Shown here in pieces: positions 32,312 to 42,425 of a DNA stretch of 64,000 bases; within the stretch, counting starts at the first letter, position 1, and every line of letters begins with the position of its first letter. The notes below the pieces were generated by a model that ran no database searches, was not told the DNA's origin, and worked only from the letters and a program-made list of their open reading frames with translations. The stretch is from Hydrotaea diabolus (taxonomy: Eukaryota; Arthropoda; Insecta; Diptera; Muscidae). Location of the stretch: positions 121,704,955 to 121,768,954 of the forward strand of contig OY740716.1 of the NCBI GenBank assembly GCA_963513945.1, in the 5' to 3' direction. Position numbers and translations under genes: made by a program.

Positions 32312-34472
32312 ATGTCAGATCCCGTTAGAAAAGGATAGTAGTGAGACATTGTCAAGATTTTTCAGCAACAGCGAACTTTCATAGAGAATTTAAAAGAAAG
32401 TAGAGATAACACTTTGCCAAGTTTTTGGTATTTTGTAGCTACAAGTATGTATTTTAATATATTTAAAATTCAGCTGCTCGATTTTGCACGAATTTCTTTT
32501 TTGATTGTTTTTCAGTGTCAACCTCATTGCGGATTCGCACTATTTTTCAATTGTGGCTAGAGATAAAGCAAAACAGACCATGCGATGTTATGCATCATGT
32601 TAAAGATTTTGTCGAAAAGCATTTTAAACGAGTATTATTAGAAAGTGAACAAAAGAAAATAAAGCTTACTGTATTAAAATTCTCTAAGAATTGGTGTAAA
32701 TATCATCGCATTAGAGACAGATTTGAAACTGAGTTGAGTGACTGGCTAGATAGCGAACTATTTTGTGAAATCATTTGTAATGTAAGTATCCGTGTAAAGT
32801 TTTGGTATTGCAAGAAAACTTAATTATTTTATACTATATTAGGAAGCAAGTACAAGTCGTAAAGGCCGACCGAATCTTTCTTATGAAGAGGGTTCAATGC
32901 GAACAAAAAGGAGGCGAGTGGAGGAACTTGTCGCTTCTACTTCATCTGAAGCTCTTAAAAAAGCCGCAGAAAAGTTAACAGGTTCAAATACTATTGAAAA
33001 AATTTCTGTTGAAAGTGCTCTAGCATTATACATTGATATGGATTTATCTATGAGGCAGTACAATATGATGAGGAAAGTAGTAAATTCTATTCACAAAGAT
33101 TGCTTTCCATTATACTATATGATTGCAGAGGCTAAAAAAAAGGTTTTGCCTGATGACATTCAATTAACAGAATCTTCTGCAGAGGTACCCTTACAGAAGA
33201 TTTTGGATAAAACCGTAAGAAGCATTTTAGATGTTAATGATATTGATACCAACAATGATATAGTCCTGGAATGCAAGTGGGGATTTGATGGCAGTAGTGG
33301 GCATAGTGTATACAAACAAAAATTTCAAGATGAGGAAGCTAGTGATGAATTTATGTTTGTAACTTTCTTCGTTCCTTTACGCTTGTTGGATTGGGCAGAT
33401 GACCAAATAGTTTGGGAAAATGATAGACATTCATCTTGGAGGTTATGTAGACCACTTGAAATTATTTTTACAAAAGAGAATGCAAGTGTAATACAATCAG
33501 TAAGGGATAGCATAAATACAGAAATTGAAGGTCTATTTACATATAATTACATTTCAAAAAACAAAAATCTTAACGTTCACTATAAAATGCAGTTGACAAT
33601 GATAGATGGTGCAGTTTTAAATGTATTAAGTGGAAACAGTAGTAGTTCAAGTTGTGCTTTATGTGGAGCTAAGCCATCTGAAATGAACAGCTTATCGATT
33701 TTCGAAAGGCCTGTGAATGAGCAGTGCTATCAGTACGGATTGTCGACATTACATGCATGGATCAAATGTTTTGAATGCATTTTGCATATTTTCTACAAAC
33801 AGCCTATAAAGAAATGGAGAGTGGTAGGAGAAGAAGATAAAGATCAGGTTGCTGAGCAAAAGAGAAGTATTCAAGCAAAATTTAAGTCTGAAATGGGTCT
33901 TATAGTTGATAAGGTTAAGACGGGGTATGGCACAACGAATGATGGCAACACTGCAAGGCGCTTCTTTTCCAATGTCGAACTTTCAGCTCAGATTACTAAA
34001 AAAATTTTCTATTATTTTAAGAACACTTTCAAGTGGTCATTATATACATACATCAAATTTTGAAAAGCTTTTAAAAGATACAGCACTTTTATATATCAAA
34101 TTATATCCTAAGTATTATATGCCTGCAACTGTGCATAGAATTCTAGTTCATGGTATAGATTTTATTAAATATTCCACTATTCCCATTGGAATGTTATCAG
34201 AAGAAGCAATAGAGACAAGTCATAAAATTATAAGAAATGCAAGATTGAAACATACGAGAAAAATAAGTAGGATTGCCTCCATGGGAGACCTAATAAATTA
34301 TCTTATTCTGCAGTCAGAGCCATCAATTTCGATGCATAGTCAGAAAATACTTTTAAGGAAAAGTGATATAAATGATCTGAAAGAGTATTTAGTTACAAAA
34401 GAAAGATTTCAGAGCATAAAAACAGCGAATCTGGTAGAATCTGAAAGTGATGATGATTTTGATTGCCTGTAA
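32312..34472 (+). pseudogene. Transib (RAG1-like) transposase
   Basis: The exons I can place are a degraded first one (32312-32444, with three in-frame stops), 32516-32781, and 32843-34472, with introns ending in TTTTTCAG and TATATTAG. The catalytic core shows CKWGFDGSSGHSVYKQ (33275-33320; RAG1 has GFDGMGD around its first Asp). It also shows CALCGAKPSEMN (zinc pair), LSTLHAWIKCFEC, TTNDGNTARRFF, YYMPATVHRILVHG and IGMLSEEAIETSHK (catalytic Glu region), then HTRKISR. A frameshift at the A run near 34000 splits the C-terminal part. The second acidic residue could not be placed. Confidence 0.9.
32782..32842 (+). other. 61-bp intron in Transib transposase
   Basis: GTAAGTAT follows the exon end at 32781 and TATATTAG precedes the next exon at 32843. 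Removing it keeps the frame: exon one has 89 codons from 32515, and the next exon begins GAAGCAAGT in register. The size is usual for insect introns. Confidence 0.8.
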
Positions 34473-34763
34473 TACCTACTATATATATATTTTATGTATG
34501 TATGTATATTGAATATGTTATGTTAAATAAATAAAATTCATGTTTTTAAATTTCTTTTCACTGAATTAATAATTTTTGTAAAATTTTGCTCTTATATGAT
34601 CACAATTTACAAATTAAAATAATTTTTTACTAAATATATTTACATGCAAAATTTCAATCTTGTCGGATCGGAACAGATAAAAATAGGAAACTTATTGAAA
34701 AAGTTAAAAAAATGTGAAAGAGGTATTGACAATTTTCGTGGACAAATTGCATCTTTTACGTAT

Positions 34764-35085
34764 CAAGGATATAAGGGTGGTGGGCGTGTCCTTTGAGATA
34801 ATGGCATATTACTCAACACAGTTATCAGTTATATATTAGAGACACATCGAGCCGAATTTGGTTCAATTCCAACAACAATTTTGGAAAATCGATTTTTTTT
34901 CATTTCAGCATATATAGGAGGTGAGCGAGTCCTTTGAGATAATTTCATATAACTCACCACAATTATCAGTAATATATCAAAGACAAATCGAGCCAAATTT
35001 AGTTCAATTCCAACAACAATTTTGGAAAATATAAGTTTTTTTCACTTCAGGATATATGGGAGGTGGGCGAGTCCTTGGGCCGATT
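34764..35085 (+). repeat. Tandem repeats of about 142 bp in Transib 3' part
   Basis: Two full copies and a partial third, each starting near GGATATA.GG.GGTGGGCG.GTCCTTTGAGATAA and holding TTCAATTCCAACAACAATTT. The starts are about 34765, 34906 and 35048. They lie between the transposase stop and the right end, beyond any coding sequence. Confidence 0.85.
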
Positions 35086-35165
35086 TTTTCAAAACTTCTT
35101 TTTTTTCCTTTCCTACTTATAATAGTAATGTGTACCAATTTTCATTCTTCTACGATAACTCCTTC

Positions 35166-35204
35166 TATTTTTGGCCGCCGTTTATATGAAAACACGATAC
35201 TGTG
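35166..35204 (-). other. Transib right end: heptamer, 23-bp spacer, nonamer
   Basis: Read inward on the minus strand: CACAGTA (35204-35198), a 23-bp spacer (35197-35175), then CCAAAAATA (35174-35166). The spacer exceeds that of the left end by exactly 11 bp, about one helical turn, as in 12- and 23-type recombination signals. Confidence 0.7.
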
Positions 35205-35690
35205 CGTCAGGGTTCCGTTCTATTGGCAACTGCCAGAATAAAGATAACGGCAAACAACGGACGGTCTGGTGAATTCAGAGCAATTCTGGATTCTGGATCA
35301 CAAATAAACATAGTGACTGAGAGGCTAGTGAAACGATTATCTATTGAAGCAAGAAAAACTTCACTTTCTATCGAGGGCATTGGTGGAAAATCAAGAACAT
35401 CCAATCAACGAATCAACGTAAGGTTCCAGTCAACCACAAGCTCATTTTCCAGTAGGCTCGAGACTTTTGTACTTCCAAGCATAGTGCCAGCTCAGCCTAG
35501 TAATACATTTGACATATCGACGTGGCTGATTCCTGGGAACATTCTGTTGGCAGACCCATGTTTCAACAGTACTTCGACAGTTGACGTCCTCCTTGGAGCA
35601 GAGTTCTACTTTGATTTAATGCTATCCGGAGAAATTCGGCTAAAAAACGAATTGCCAATACTACGCAACACGAAGCTTGGTTGAATAGCA
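35205..35690 (+). pseudogene. BEL/Pao protease region
   Basis: GSVLLATARIKI leads to FRAILDSGSQINIV, in which DSG is the retropepsin active site, then GIGGKSRTSNQ (flap-like). It ends IDVLLGAEFYFDLM-like (VDVLLGAEFYF at 35583). The frame continues from the gag side once the Transib is removed. It ends with a TGA at about 35682. It processes the gag-pol polyprotein. Confidence 0.85.
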
Positions 35691-36988
35691 AGTGGTAAAG
35701 TTGAAGAGGGATTCTGCAACCCGCCAGTATGTGCCATCCACGGAGAGGACGAATTGGCCACAAGTGAACTTATACAACAATTCTGGAAGATCGACGACTT
35801 CCACTCAGACACAAAATTAACGCTCGCAGAATAAAGGTGCGAAACGCATTTCCTTCAACATACGAGGAGGAACGAGGACGGAAGATTCGTAGTCCGTTTA
35901 CCGTTTGCAGATGATAAAAATTCACTCGGCGAGTCAAGAAGCATGGCACACTCAAGGTTTTTGGCACTAGAACGTCGACTAGAAAGAAAACCCACATTTA
36001 CAACAACAGTATATTGCCTTTATGAAGGAATACGAAGCTTTAGGCCATATGACCCGGATAGACGCAGGAAATCTCCAAGGCGCCCACTTCTATATTCCTC
36101 ATCATTGCGTGTTAAGGCCTGACAGCAGCACCACTCAACGACATCCTATGTACAGGTCCAACAGTACAAGGAGACCTTTTCGGAATGATTCTACGTTTTC
36201 GTCTACCGAAATTTGTGTTTACAACCGATATCGAGAAAATGTATCGGCAAATATTAGTTGACAAGGAGGATCGCAAATTCCAGCTAATTTTCTGGCGAAA
36301 TAAATCCAGCGAGACAATAAACGTGTATACGCTTAATACTGTTACATACGGAACAACTTCCGCTCCCTACATGGCTACTAAATGTCTGCAGCAACTGGGA
36401 GAAATCAACAAAAATAGATATTCCTTAGGTGCTCAAATGTTGCAGCAAGACTTCTACGTAGATGATGGAATGAGTGGTTCGGATAGCCTGACAACGGCTA
36501 TAGAGACGCAAAAACAGCTCACCAAACTGCTTCAAGAAGCCGGACTTAAACCAAGAAAATGGTGCGCAAACCATACGCAACTACTACAAGGAATCCCCCC
36601 CGAAGATCGAGAGGTTAATTTAGATTTCGAAAATACATCAACCAAGGTCCTGGGATTAACATGGATCCCCAAGACTGATCAGTTTTGTCTGAAAGCAGAC
36701 GTAACCAACTGTGCAACCATCACCAAACGATCTGTCACTTCGGACGTTGCTGGAATTTTTGACCCATTAGGGATCGCAGGCCCTGTTGTATCTGCAGCAA
36801 TGATCTTCATACACAAGTTATGGCAAATGCAAATATCTTGGGACGATCCATTGCCAACAGTGATGTCACAAGAATGGTCTTCCTTCCGCAACAAATTAAC
36901 CCAGTGGAACAACACTCATTTAAGTAGACATGTTTTCGATAGCCAAAGGGCTGTCCATGTTCAGCTCCACGTATTTGTTGATGCCTAA
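35690..36988 (+). pseudogene. BEL/Pao reverse transcriptase
   Basis: Decayed start: GRFVVRLPFADDKNSLGESR (35878) and YIAFMKEYEALGHM (36013). The palm then reads FVFTTDIEKMYRQILVDKED (36207; first catalytic Asp) and TYGTTSAPYMATKCLQQLG (36350). QDFYVDDGMSGSDS (36445) is the YVDD active site with the BEL-typical DDGMSG extension. The connection has VLGLTWIPKTDQFC and AGIFDPLGIAGPV. The frame ends at a TAA (36986) within the FVDASEKAYGAA block. Shifts occur upstream of 36185. Confidence 0.9.
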
Positions 36989-37372
36989 GAAAAGGCATAC
37001 GGAGCAGCACTGTACCTTCGTTCTCGCGTCGCGCCTCTGAAAAAACTTACCTTACCCCGACTAGAATTATGCGCTGCGGCATTGGGAGCAGAATTTACTG
37101 CAAGGGTAAAGAAGGAGCTAGGGTTTGAGAATACCCCTACATTCTATTGGTCAGACTCTGGAGTTGTACTATACTGGATACATTCCACTTCATCAGCTCT
37201 TCGAACATTCGTCGCAAACAAGGTTATCCAGATTCAGACCCTTACTTCCAGTAACCAATGGAGACATATTCGTACCAAGGACAACCCAGCAGATTTTATA
37301 TCAAGAGGCTTAAGTCCCGACCGACTGACTGCATGTAATTTATGGTTTTATGGTCCCACCCTTCTTCATTGA
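36960..37372 (+). pseudogene. BEL/Pao RNase H domain
   Basis: HVFVDA, a stop, then EKAYGAALYLRS hold the first catalytic Asp. LTLPRLELCAAALGAEF (37050; Glu) and FYWSDSGVVLYWI (37133; Asp) follow, then HIRTKDNPADFISRG (37267; Asp). These are the four usual metal ligands of the BEL/Pao RNase H. A TGA at 37370 ends the frame after LLH. It degrades the RNA strand during reverse transcription. Confidence 0.88.
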
Positions 37373-37459
37373 AAGGAAATCTTATGGCCAAAACCATTCA
37401 CCAAGGAAGCACAGACTCCCACTAATCTGGAATTCAAACAGAAGGTTGTTTTTACAACG

Positions 37460-38698
37460 GTGACATCGTCCGGCAACTTACAAGACATGATATACCGCAT
37501 AAATCATCAAAACTCCTTCAGACGGTTGCAGAGGATAACCGCGTATGTGCAGCGTTTCGTCGAATCCCTCAAACATTCAAGTCAAACACCAAAGTGCCTC
37601 ACTTTGACACCTCAAGACCTGGATGATGCGCTAAGCCTAATCGTTCGAACTATGCAGAGGGCTGAATTTGAATCGGAAATCAGTCAACTAACAAAATATG
37701 GAGCAATAGATAAGTTACGTTCTCTCAGCAGTTTGACACCTTTCATTGACGACAATGAAATACTAAGAATAGGAGGTCGCTTGGAGAATTCGGACCTATC
37801 ATTTAATGCTAAACACCCGATAATTTTGCCATACAACGACCCAATAACAAAACTAATCTTGAACATGATACATAATGAGAATCATCACTGCGGTCTACAA
37901 TTATTGCTGGTAACCTCACGGCAGAAGTTCTGGATCATAAAAGGGAAGTCAATGGCTCGTAATATCGTGCAGAACTGCGCTCGCTGCACTAGAGCAAGAC
38001 CCAAATTATTTCAGCAAATAATGGGAAATCTACCTTCAAGCGGAGTGACTCCAGCACGGCCATTCATAAAAACTGGCGTAGACTATTGTGGTCCATTCTG
38101 GGTTCACTACAAGCTCCGAGGCAAACGACCGCACAAGGTATATATCGCCGTCTTTTGCTGTTTTGCCACTAAGGCAGTTCACTTGGAGGTAGTCACTGAC
38201 TTAACTAACGAAGCTTTCATCGGTGCTCTGAAAAGATTTCTAGCGCGCCGTGGAAGATGTCAAACTATATATTTGGACAACGCAACAAACTTCGTTGGTG
38301 CAAAGAATCAATTGGAAGAACTTAATCAGGCAATCTTCGCACCTAAATCACAAGAAGTGATCACAACGGCATGCGTTAATGAAGGAATTGAATTCAAGTT
38401 CATTCAACCTAGGGCACCTCACTTTGGAGGATTATGGGAAGCTGCAGTAAAATCAGCATCGTTAATTCACGAAGAACTTGAAACCGTAGTGATAGAGATT
38501 GAAGCAATTCTCAATTCGAGACCTCTTACCCCGATATCAACAAACATAAATGATCTAGGAGCCCTAACGCCTGGACACTTTTTAATTGGAGAGCCTTTGA
38601 CTGCTCAAGTTGATGCTAGAGCTTCTCAACCCACAACATCGCTTTCAACGAGATGGAACTTGGTGTCGCAACTAAAACATGAATTTTGGCGACGTTAG
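37460..38698 (+). pseudogene. BEL/Pao integrase
   Basis: The N-terminal HHCC zinc domain is visible as HNENHHCGLQLLL and then CARCTRARP. The catalytic core has GVDYCGPFWV (first D), TIYLDNATNFVGAKNQLEE (second D) and PRAPHFGGLWEAAVKSAS (E). It continues through IEAILNSRPLTPIS and LTPGHFLIGEPL. A TAG at 38696 falls within FWRR*S and interrupts the join to the C-terminal domain. It inserts the DNA copy into the genome. Confidence 0.92.
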
Positions 38699-38960
38699 TC
38701 GACTGAGTACTTGACACAACTTCAAGATAGAAAAAAATGGAAATCCACATCCCCCAACATCAAGGTCGGACAATTGGTTATAATAAAGGAGGATAACACA
38801 CCTGTAATGAAATGGCCACTTGGAAGAATCATCGAACTATATCCAGGAAATGATGGCATCATTAGGGTAGTAGATGTGGAAACTACTTCCGCAGTAATGA
38901 AAAGGCCAATTCACAGATTAGCACCTCTATTAAATGATGAGTCAGATGTCAATCAGACAA
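38699..38960 (+). pseudogene. BEL/Pao integrase C-terminal (DUF5641-type) domain
   Basis: LTQLQDRKKW, then VGQLVIIKEDNTPVMKWPLG, RIIELYPGNDGIIRVVDVET and MKRPIHRLAPL. This is the conserved tail of BEL/Pao polyproteins. It runs without a break into the env-like region in the same open frame (to 39235). Confidence 0.88.
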
Positions 38961-40436
38961 TCATCCACTCGGAAGACAAAATAGCAGAAACTAGTTCGCT
39001 ACCGACTCCAGTTATAGACAATAACTCGGAACCAAGTCCAGCAAAACGTCGAAAATCCGCATTTAATATAGCAACAATGAGTGCATTGATTGTGCTTCCC
39101 GCTTGTTTTGGCCAATCGATCAAAATTCAAATTTTTAACTCCGATCCGGGAATATACTTCGAAGGAATGGGTACTACAAGGTTGATAACTGCAGAATGGA
39201 AAATTATAACTTATTATGAGTTAGGGCCATTCTAGGCGGAACTAGACGCATTTTCAACTCAATTAAAAACGCTCCAACAATTATGTGAAGGTTCATCAGA
39301 AAGGACCATGTGTGACCCCATCGTATCAAACTTTAATCAGATAAAATTGCAATTACTTGAAGACAAGACCAGAATATTTTTAAGGCGCATCAAACGAGGA
39401 GCGCTGAATGTCTGATTATGCTGACAAACCATCAATAACGTCAAGCTTGACCAAGGACACATGCTGAATCTACTGCGCAACCAAACACCCGTAATAGATT
39501 CTACAATCAATATAATCAAACAAGATGAATTGGCGAACCAAGGACGAATACACGAGATGCAGAAGAACATGTTAACTCTTAGCAACGATATCAGGAAGGA
39601 AGATCAGGAACTTAGGACAACACAGTCCCTCGGCTTCATGTCATCACAACTCACATTAACATCCATTAGATTACAGCAAATAGAGGCTAACATATTGGAC
39701 GTACTAACCGACGCTCATCACAGACGAATTAGTCCACTACTACTAGCACCACACCAGCTTCAGCAGGAGATGCACACAATCAGATCACATCTTCCTCTCT
39801 CTCGTACTCTACCAATAGAAGAAGAAAACCTAATCGAAGCTTATAGATTAATGAATGCCAAAGGAACTGTTACGGAGAACAAGGTCATCTTTGTGATCCG
39901 CCTTTCCTTAGTGGATCAACAACACTTCGATCTGTTCAAGCTGATACCCGTCCCTTCCACCAAAAATGGAAACAGGTATCCTCCAAATCAAGCCCAATTG
40001 CATCCTCAAGGATAACACCGTCACAATTCAGGGACATTACGAAAATTCAACCCTCATCTATACGTCATATGCAAGACTGAAACCATTGGAAGATCTAACC
40101 ACATCACGTGAAGTAAATAAAATATTCTTCAACCATAATACGATACAGGAGTCCCACATCTATCAACTACAAGAACTACAGAAACAACTAAAATCTGCAG
40201 ACATAGAGAATAAATCCGCAGTTATGAAGTCAACCTCCCAACATCATCATGCTGTCAGCTACGCTGCGCTATTACTTGGCATATTATTGACCATCTCCTA
40301 TATAATCTTGATAAGTTGCAAATCTTGCAGAACCCAAACGTATATCACCCAAGATGCACTGCCTCAACTCAATCCACTACCTACCCCTCGGAATCATATA
40401 GATGCAATGCAAGCTGTAACTGTCTCAACTAATTGA
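38961..40436 (+). pseudogene. Env-like ORF of the BEL/Pao element, broken
   Basis: After the integrase tail comes a hydrophobic, signal-peptide-like stretch (SALIVLPACFG, about 39080-39115). The ectodomain-like region is interrupted by a stop at 39233. A basic RRIKRG motif near 39385, possibly a furin-type cleavage site, is followed by more stops (about 39414) and a long helical region (39461-39960). The last frame (39966-40436) ends with a strongly hydrophobic membrane segment (YAALLLGILLTISYIILI, about 40260-40312) and a short Cys-containing tail. This layout matches retroviral or insect-retroelement envelope proteins. Roo-type BEL elements are known to carry one. Confidence 0.75.
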
Positions 40437-40453
40437 ACCGTTCCTGGTTCAAC

Positions 40454-40463
40454 GTGGGGCGAA
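40454..40463 (+). promoter_or_regulatory. Polypurine tract
   Basis: GTGGGGCGAA lies directly before the 3' LTR start, where plus-strand priming is expected. It contains a C, so it is imperfect. Confidence 0.6.
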
Positions 40464-40916
40464 TGTTTAAGATTACATTAAACATAAGTCAATAATTGTA
40501 GTGTTTTTATTGTTGTAATTTTAGTTATGTATGTCTGTCTGCAGGTCAATAACATAAATAAAGAAATGTTTTCACAACTGAATGGTTATTGACTGCAGTC
40601 ATATGAAGTAATGTATTAACACAAAATGCTTAGTATGTAATTTCATTTTTGTTTTATATTTTGTATGCAAGTCAACAACCCCAACAAGATGTCATATTGC
40701 ATGGGTTGTTGACTGAAATTAAAACTGCATTATAGGCAGTTTAGTGTAAATCAATTAATTGACATAATTTAAATTTTGTATAAATAACCATGAAAAATAA
40801 AGAATTACCGTATTACACAATACCATTTGTCTTACTACAATCCTATCTGAATACACGGTTAAAGTGCCCTGTACTTCATTTCACAAATTCCAAGTTTATG
40901 TGCTTGGGATTCAACA
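40464..40916 (+). repeat. 3' LTR of BEL/Pao element (453 bp)
   Basis: TGTTTAAG...TTCAACA. It is nearly identical to the 5' LTR but carries a 28-bp segment (GGTTATTGACTGCAGTCATA and on, near 40583) absent there. A handful of single-base differences elsewhere. Confidence 0.92.
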
Positions 40917-41282
40917 GGATTAATATATATTAAAATTAGTAGTATAAGTAAAAACTTGGAACGTTGCCTTTGAAGTATTAATAAGTAGATATGTATGTAT
41001 GTTCTAAATTAAAGCCCGATTGTTCTCGTGACTCTTAATTTTGGAAGATCGAAGTTTATACACCAAAAACAATTGATGTTACATAGCTGTTATACAGTTT
41101 GAAACTTTAACAAATTATCTACGGGGAACTATGTATTTGACTCGCACACACGGATGAGGTATATAATTTTCAAAATCAGAAATCAAGAGCGTTATAGCAA
41201 ATCCGATTCGCTTTAGGATTAAATTTCATTCCGTATCATCAGAAAATTAAACAATAACAACTGCGCTTCACTAATTAGGTAG
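40917..41282 (+). repeat. Repeat D, unit 1, right part
   Basis: Resumes GGATTAATATATATTAAAATTAG and continues with CTACGGGGAACTATGTATTTG and CATTCCGTATCATCAGAAA. It matches 45255-45640 and 56820-57225. No coding sequence was recognised. Confidence 0.8.
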
Positions 41283-42196
41283 TTCTTTCGAGGTTCCTAA
41301 CTTTTTTGAAGAAAAAACTCGGGAAATTCAAATTATCTGCTCACCGAAGCGTTCTCTCAATAAATCCATTGATTGATGCGATGTGTGGAAGTGGCGCCGA
41401 CGTGTTGAAACCAAATGTCGCCGAGATCACGAGCTTCAATTTAGGCATCAAATGGTCGGTTATCGTGGCACGATAACGGTCGCCATTGACGGTTACGTTC
41501 TCACTGACAGCATTTTTGAAGAAATATGGACCGACGATTCCGCCGGCCCACAAACCACCAAACCGTTGTTTTTTCTGGATGAAGTGGCAGCTCTTGAACC
41601 TCTTCTGATTGCTCTTCGTCCCAAATGCGGCAATTTTGCTTGTTTACATACCCATTGAACCAGAAATGGGCTTCATCGCTGAACAAAATTTGGCTCGAAA
41701 ACGTCGGATCTTCTTGGAACTTTTCAAGAGCCCATAGAGCGAAGCAATGTCGCTTAGGAACGTCGGGCGGCTTCAGTTCTTGCACAAGCTGTATTTTGTA
41801 CGCTTTCAATTTAAGATCTCGACGTAAAATGCACCAATGCGCCGAATCGACTCTCCACGGTCTTGGTACACTCTCAGCTACGGCCGCTACATTTTCTTCA
41901 CTGCGTGCTGGACGTGGTCTATTCGGTCGAATATTATCGAATAATAAATGCTGGGTCCAAATATGGGTGATGGTGTTGCGAATAGTACTCTCAGTAGGCC
42001 GATTATGTTGACCATAAGTTGAACGAAGTGCACGAAACACATTCCTCACAGAACGTGAATTTTCGTAATAAAGTTGAACAATTTGTAAAAGTTGTTCAGG
42101 CGTAAGTTTTTCCATGATGAAATGCCAAACAATACTAAACAAAAATAACATGACAGCATGACACGACTTAACGCTTTCTTTCAAAAAAGGCTATGA
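41283..42196 (-). mobile_element. Mariner-like element copy 1 (unit 1)
   Basis: Lies at the same position in the unit as copies 2 and 3. Left edge near GAGGTTCCTAAC. The right edge is lost: the shared end (TCTCTACTTGGGTCACCC, seen in copies 2 and 3) has been deleted after AAAAAAGGCTAT. It holds the longest transposase remnant of the three. Confidence 0.75.
41330..42184 (-). pseudogene. Mariner-type transposase, copy 1
   Basis: From the minus-strand start near 42115: EKLTPEQLLQIVQLYYENS and RSVRNVFRALRSTYGQHNRP, the helix-turn-helix DNA-binding region. Then SQILFSDEAHFWFNGYVNKQ (first catalytic Asp) and, after a shift near 41550, GIVGPYFFKNAVSENVTVNG. The second catalytic Asp block is degraded (FGFNTSAP; copy 3 has FQQDGATSHT). 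The C-terminus ends at FIERTLR. The family appears related to mori-type mariners, but I cannot be more exact. Confidence 0.85.
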
Positions 42197-42425
42197 TAAA
42201 AGTAATAATAATTCAAATAATTATTTTTTTTTAATTCTAGTGTTTTTTTAGTTTTTTTGCCAATTTGTTAAAAACTTGTTTTCTATTTAAATATAGAAAC
42301 AAGAGGTCTTGAGCCGGTTAACCCCTGTTCAATGTGTAAAAGCAACAGACCGAAATAAAACAAGTTGACATAGTCAACTAAACTCTTTTTACAACACACA
42401 ACCACTTTGTAAAAGAAATCTATTG
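42197..42425. other. Unit 1 spacer with partial MITE I
   Basis: AT-rich spacer containing one end of MITE I: GTCTTGAGCCGGTTAACCCC (42306 onward), then TGTAAAAGCAACAGACCG. A second occurrence of AAAAGCAACAGACCGCAATA lies at 42456. The complete form is at 58163-58532 in unit 3. Confidence 0.55.

Larger units (their letters stand above)
31984..35204 (+). mobile_element. Transib transposon, 3221 bp, in BEL/Pao gag-pol
   Basis: Flanked by the 5-bp duplication CGTCA (31979-31983 and 35205-35209), the length expected for Transib. The ends read CACTGTG and, inverted, CACAGTA, near the Transib/RSS heptamer. Inside is a spliced RAG1-like transposase with one clear frameshift. Removing the element and one CGTCA joins the gag-pol frame in register. 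It is therefore younger than the BEL/Pao insertion, itself younger than the array unit. Confidence 0.92.
29796..40916 (+). mobile_element. BEL/Pao LTR retrotransposon with env-like ORF (7.9 kb without its Transib insertion)
   Basis: Two LTRs starting TGTTTAAG and ending TTCAACA are flanked by the 5-bp duplication GGATT (29791-29795 and 40917-40921). Inside, in order: primer-binding region, gag, protease, RT, RNase H, integrase with its C-terminal domain, an env-like ORF and a polypurine tract. The near-identical LTRs suggest a fairly young insertion, yet the ORFs hold several stops and shifts. A 3.2-kb Transib element separates gag from protease. It lies inside repeat D of array unit 1. Confidence 0.93.
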
